Shown here: positions 62,886-64,000 of the stretch, one piece after another
Layout: each line of letters begins with the position of its first letter
Numbering within the stretch: the stretch's first letter is position 1
Origin: Dawidia cretensis
GTDB lineage: Bacteria > Bacteroidota > Bacteroidia > Cytophagales > Cyclobacteriaceae
DNA: 64,000 nucleotides
NCBI RefSeq assembly: GCF_018598175.1
Contig: NZ_JAHESE010000015.1
Span: 1-64,000 of the forward strand
Direction: 5' to 3'
The notes under the pieces: generated by a model
The model's database searches: none
Told to the model about the DNA's origin: nothing
The model's input: only the letters and a program-made list of their open reading frames with translations
Program-made: the position numbers and the translations under genes

Positions 62886-64000
62886 TTATTTCTTTTCAGC
62901 TGCTAAAAGTATTTCTACTGTCTTAGCTTTCAGATTGTCGTTAGCCGCCAGATCGATAGGTTTCTTGTCTTGCGTGTTGGTAATCGTCGGATCGGCACCG
63001 GCGTCAAGCAACATCTTGGCTTTTTTGTAAATCTCACGTGCCTTGCTCTGCTCATAGTTTGGATTGATGGCACATACCTTGTGTAGCAGTGTATTGCCTT
63101 CATTATCCTGGTGATTGACGTCCTTCCCCGTTTTCAGAAGTGCCATCTGCATTACTTCGGCGGACTTTTCAATGATCCAGTCCCACCCTGACTTGGGCGT
63201 GCTGTAGTACGGTGTAGCATGATCGAGGTCTGCACCGTCTGCCAGCAGTTGCTCCAGCAATGCCGTGTCATTTGCACCACCTTGCATCATGCGCAGGAAT
63301 TCCGAAAGTGGCGTCTGGCCGTTCTTGTTAAGCAGGGAAAAGTCCGCGGGCGTGTTGGCCGACAGTTTTTCGTATACCACACGATCGAACTTATGCGCCA
63401 GCGCATAAAAGTACGCCGAATTGCCGTCTTTGTCCTGGTCATTCGGCTGCGCTCCGTGCTGCAGCAGGATGTCCACCAGGTGCCTTTTATCGCGCTCTAC
63501 CGCGATGTGTAACGCTGTCTGCTTCACAACATTGGTTTCGTTTACATCCACGCCTTCCTGGATCAGCATTTCAACATAGGCGAGCTGTTTCGGCTCGGGC
63601 ATGAGGTTTATACGTACAACCTGGCTAATCAGGTTGTCTTCGGCATTATTCTTAAAGTCCGTGCGACAACCGGCGTCGATCAGGGCCTTGACGACGGCCG
63701 GTTCCGCCTGTGATTCGAATGCATAGGCCAATAGTGTCTTGCCGTCCACTTCGTCGTTGATGTTTTGTGCGCTGGCCACAAATTCGCGCAGGAAAGTGAG
63801 TGATTCTTCGTCCTGTGGCAGGCGCTTGATCAGCGGCTGGAAGACACTATGGTCGAACCTCTCGAGCTCATATACATCCATAGCAATCTGGCCGTTCGCT
63901 GCCAGGGCTTTCAGTATGGCAAAGCCTTTCTTGGCAATCAGGGTTTCGTATAGTTGCGTGAGGTTGTGCGATTGCAGTCCGTCGGGAATGCGCTCGCCGT
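62886..64000 (-). CDS. Ankyrin-repeat protein, N-terminus beyond the right edge
   Basis: The frame is open beyond the first internal ATG (63881) to the window edge: the residues before it read ERIPDGLQSHNLTQLYETLI and continue in frame without a stop. The true start is therefore outside. At least 370 residues are visible. Repeats include KTLLAYAFESQAEPAVVKAL; QTALHIAVERDKRHLVDILL; GNTLLHKVCAINPNYEQSKA; and DKKPIDLAANDNLKAKTVEI. The first 75 or so visible residues are helical and degenerate. It has no SHOCT domain, unlike its downstream neighbour. The two probably form one transcription unit. Confidence 0.88.
   Translation of the reverse strand, partial: GERIPDGLQSHNLTQLYETLIAKKGFAILKALAANGQIAMDVYELERFDHSVFQPLIKRLPQDEESLTFLREFVASAQNINDEVDGKTLLAYAFESQAEPAVVKALIDAGCRTDFKNNAEDNLISQVVRINLMPEPKQLAYVEMLIQEGVDVNETNVVKQTALHIAVERDKRHLVDILLQHGAQPNDQDKDGNSAYFYALAHKFDRVVYEKLSANTPADFSLLNKNGQTPLSEFLRMMQGGANDTALLEQLLADGADLDHATPYYSTPKSGWDWIIEKSAEVMQMALLKTGKDVNHQDNEGNTLLHKVCAINPNYEQSKAREIYKKAKMLLDAGADPTITNTQDKKPIDLAANDNLKAKTVEILLAAEKK

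Noticed and set aside
62886-63881. Treating the second ankyrin gene as complete with its start at 63881.
   Set aside because: The frame stays open without a stop to the window edge and the upstream residues read as protein, so the true start is outside.
1-64000. RNA genes, insertion sequences, integrases and type IX secretion C-terminal sorting domains.
   Set aside because: None was recognisable by eye; the exported proteins end in domain sequence or membrane helices without a convincing sorting domain.

Overview
The window reads as chromosomal DNA of a Bacteroidota bacterium. The evidence is two SusC/SusD outer-membrane pairs, an STN-domain SusC with a FecR anti-sigma and its own ECF sigma factor, a TonB-dependent receptor, an ASPIC/UnbV-VCBS protein, and lipoproteins typical of the phylum. 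The moderate-to-high GC content and the gene mix fit Cytophagales (Chryseolinea/Ohtaekwangia-like), but that placement is inference. I saw no rRNA, tRNA, CRISPR array, transposase or phage gene.

Left edge (1-7.4 kb): the N-terminal part of a TonB-dependent receptor (minus strand), then a very large bacterial alpha-2-macroglobulin with a thioester motif (plus strand).

Central block (7.6-38.1 kb), the most unusual part. Two long minus-strand operons encode 18 genes, nearly all with export signals. Operon 1 (33.1 to 13.4 kb) has 13 genes: a tandem array of divergent paralogues with YYxP, GGGxxH, DPxxxQR and DDYLxxIP signatures that I cannot assign to a named family; a related pair carrying a PCxxC motif; a HExxH metalloprotease; a possible permuted papain-fold protein; and a membrane-anchored vWA protein. 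Operon 2 (13.3 to 7.6 kb) encodes a PKD lipoprotein, a caspase-family peptidase, two proteins of unknown role and a papain-family (C1) peptidase. The two operon promoters share an 11-mer and a 10-mer at identical 9-bp spacing (GGTAACCACTT, nine bases, CCKGACAAAG). A weaker copy with the same spacing lies in front of the divergent ECF sigma gene at 33.3 kb. That sigma gene is followed by a TPR membrane protein (likely its anti-sigma), two tiny overlapping ORFs sharing a DSTxDINDxRP motif, and a convergent TPR-CHAT protease gene. I propose that this is one sigma-controlled envelope/secretion system that combines several cysteine and metallo peptidases with an expanded family of undescribed secreted proteins.

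38-39.4 kb: an EcsC-family protein, a small conserved-looking protein and a perfect bidirectional terminator.

Polysaccharide-utilisation region (39.4-60.8 kb): SusC/SusD pair 1 on minus; divergently, an ECF sigma factor, a FecR anti-sigma, an STN-type SusC, SusD, a VCBS/ASPIC lipoprotein, a GH29 fucosidase, a GH35 beta-galactosidase and a GH20 hexosaminidase. The enzyme set (fucose, galactose, N-acetylhexosamine) suggests a fucosylated, Lewis-type or N-/O-glycan substrate.

Right edge (60.9-64 kb): a pyridoxamine-5'-phosphate-oxidase-like stress protein and two ankyrin-repeat genes on minus. One has a C-terminal SHOCT domain; the other runs off the window.
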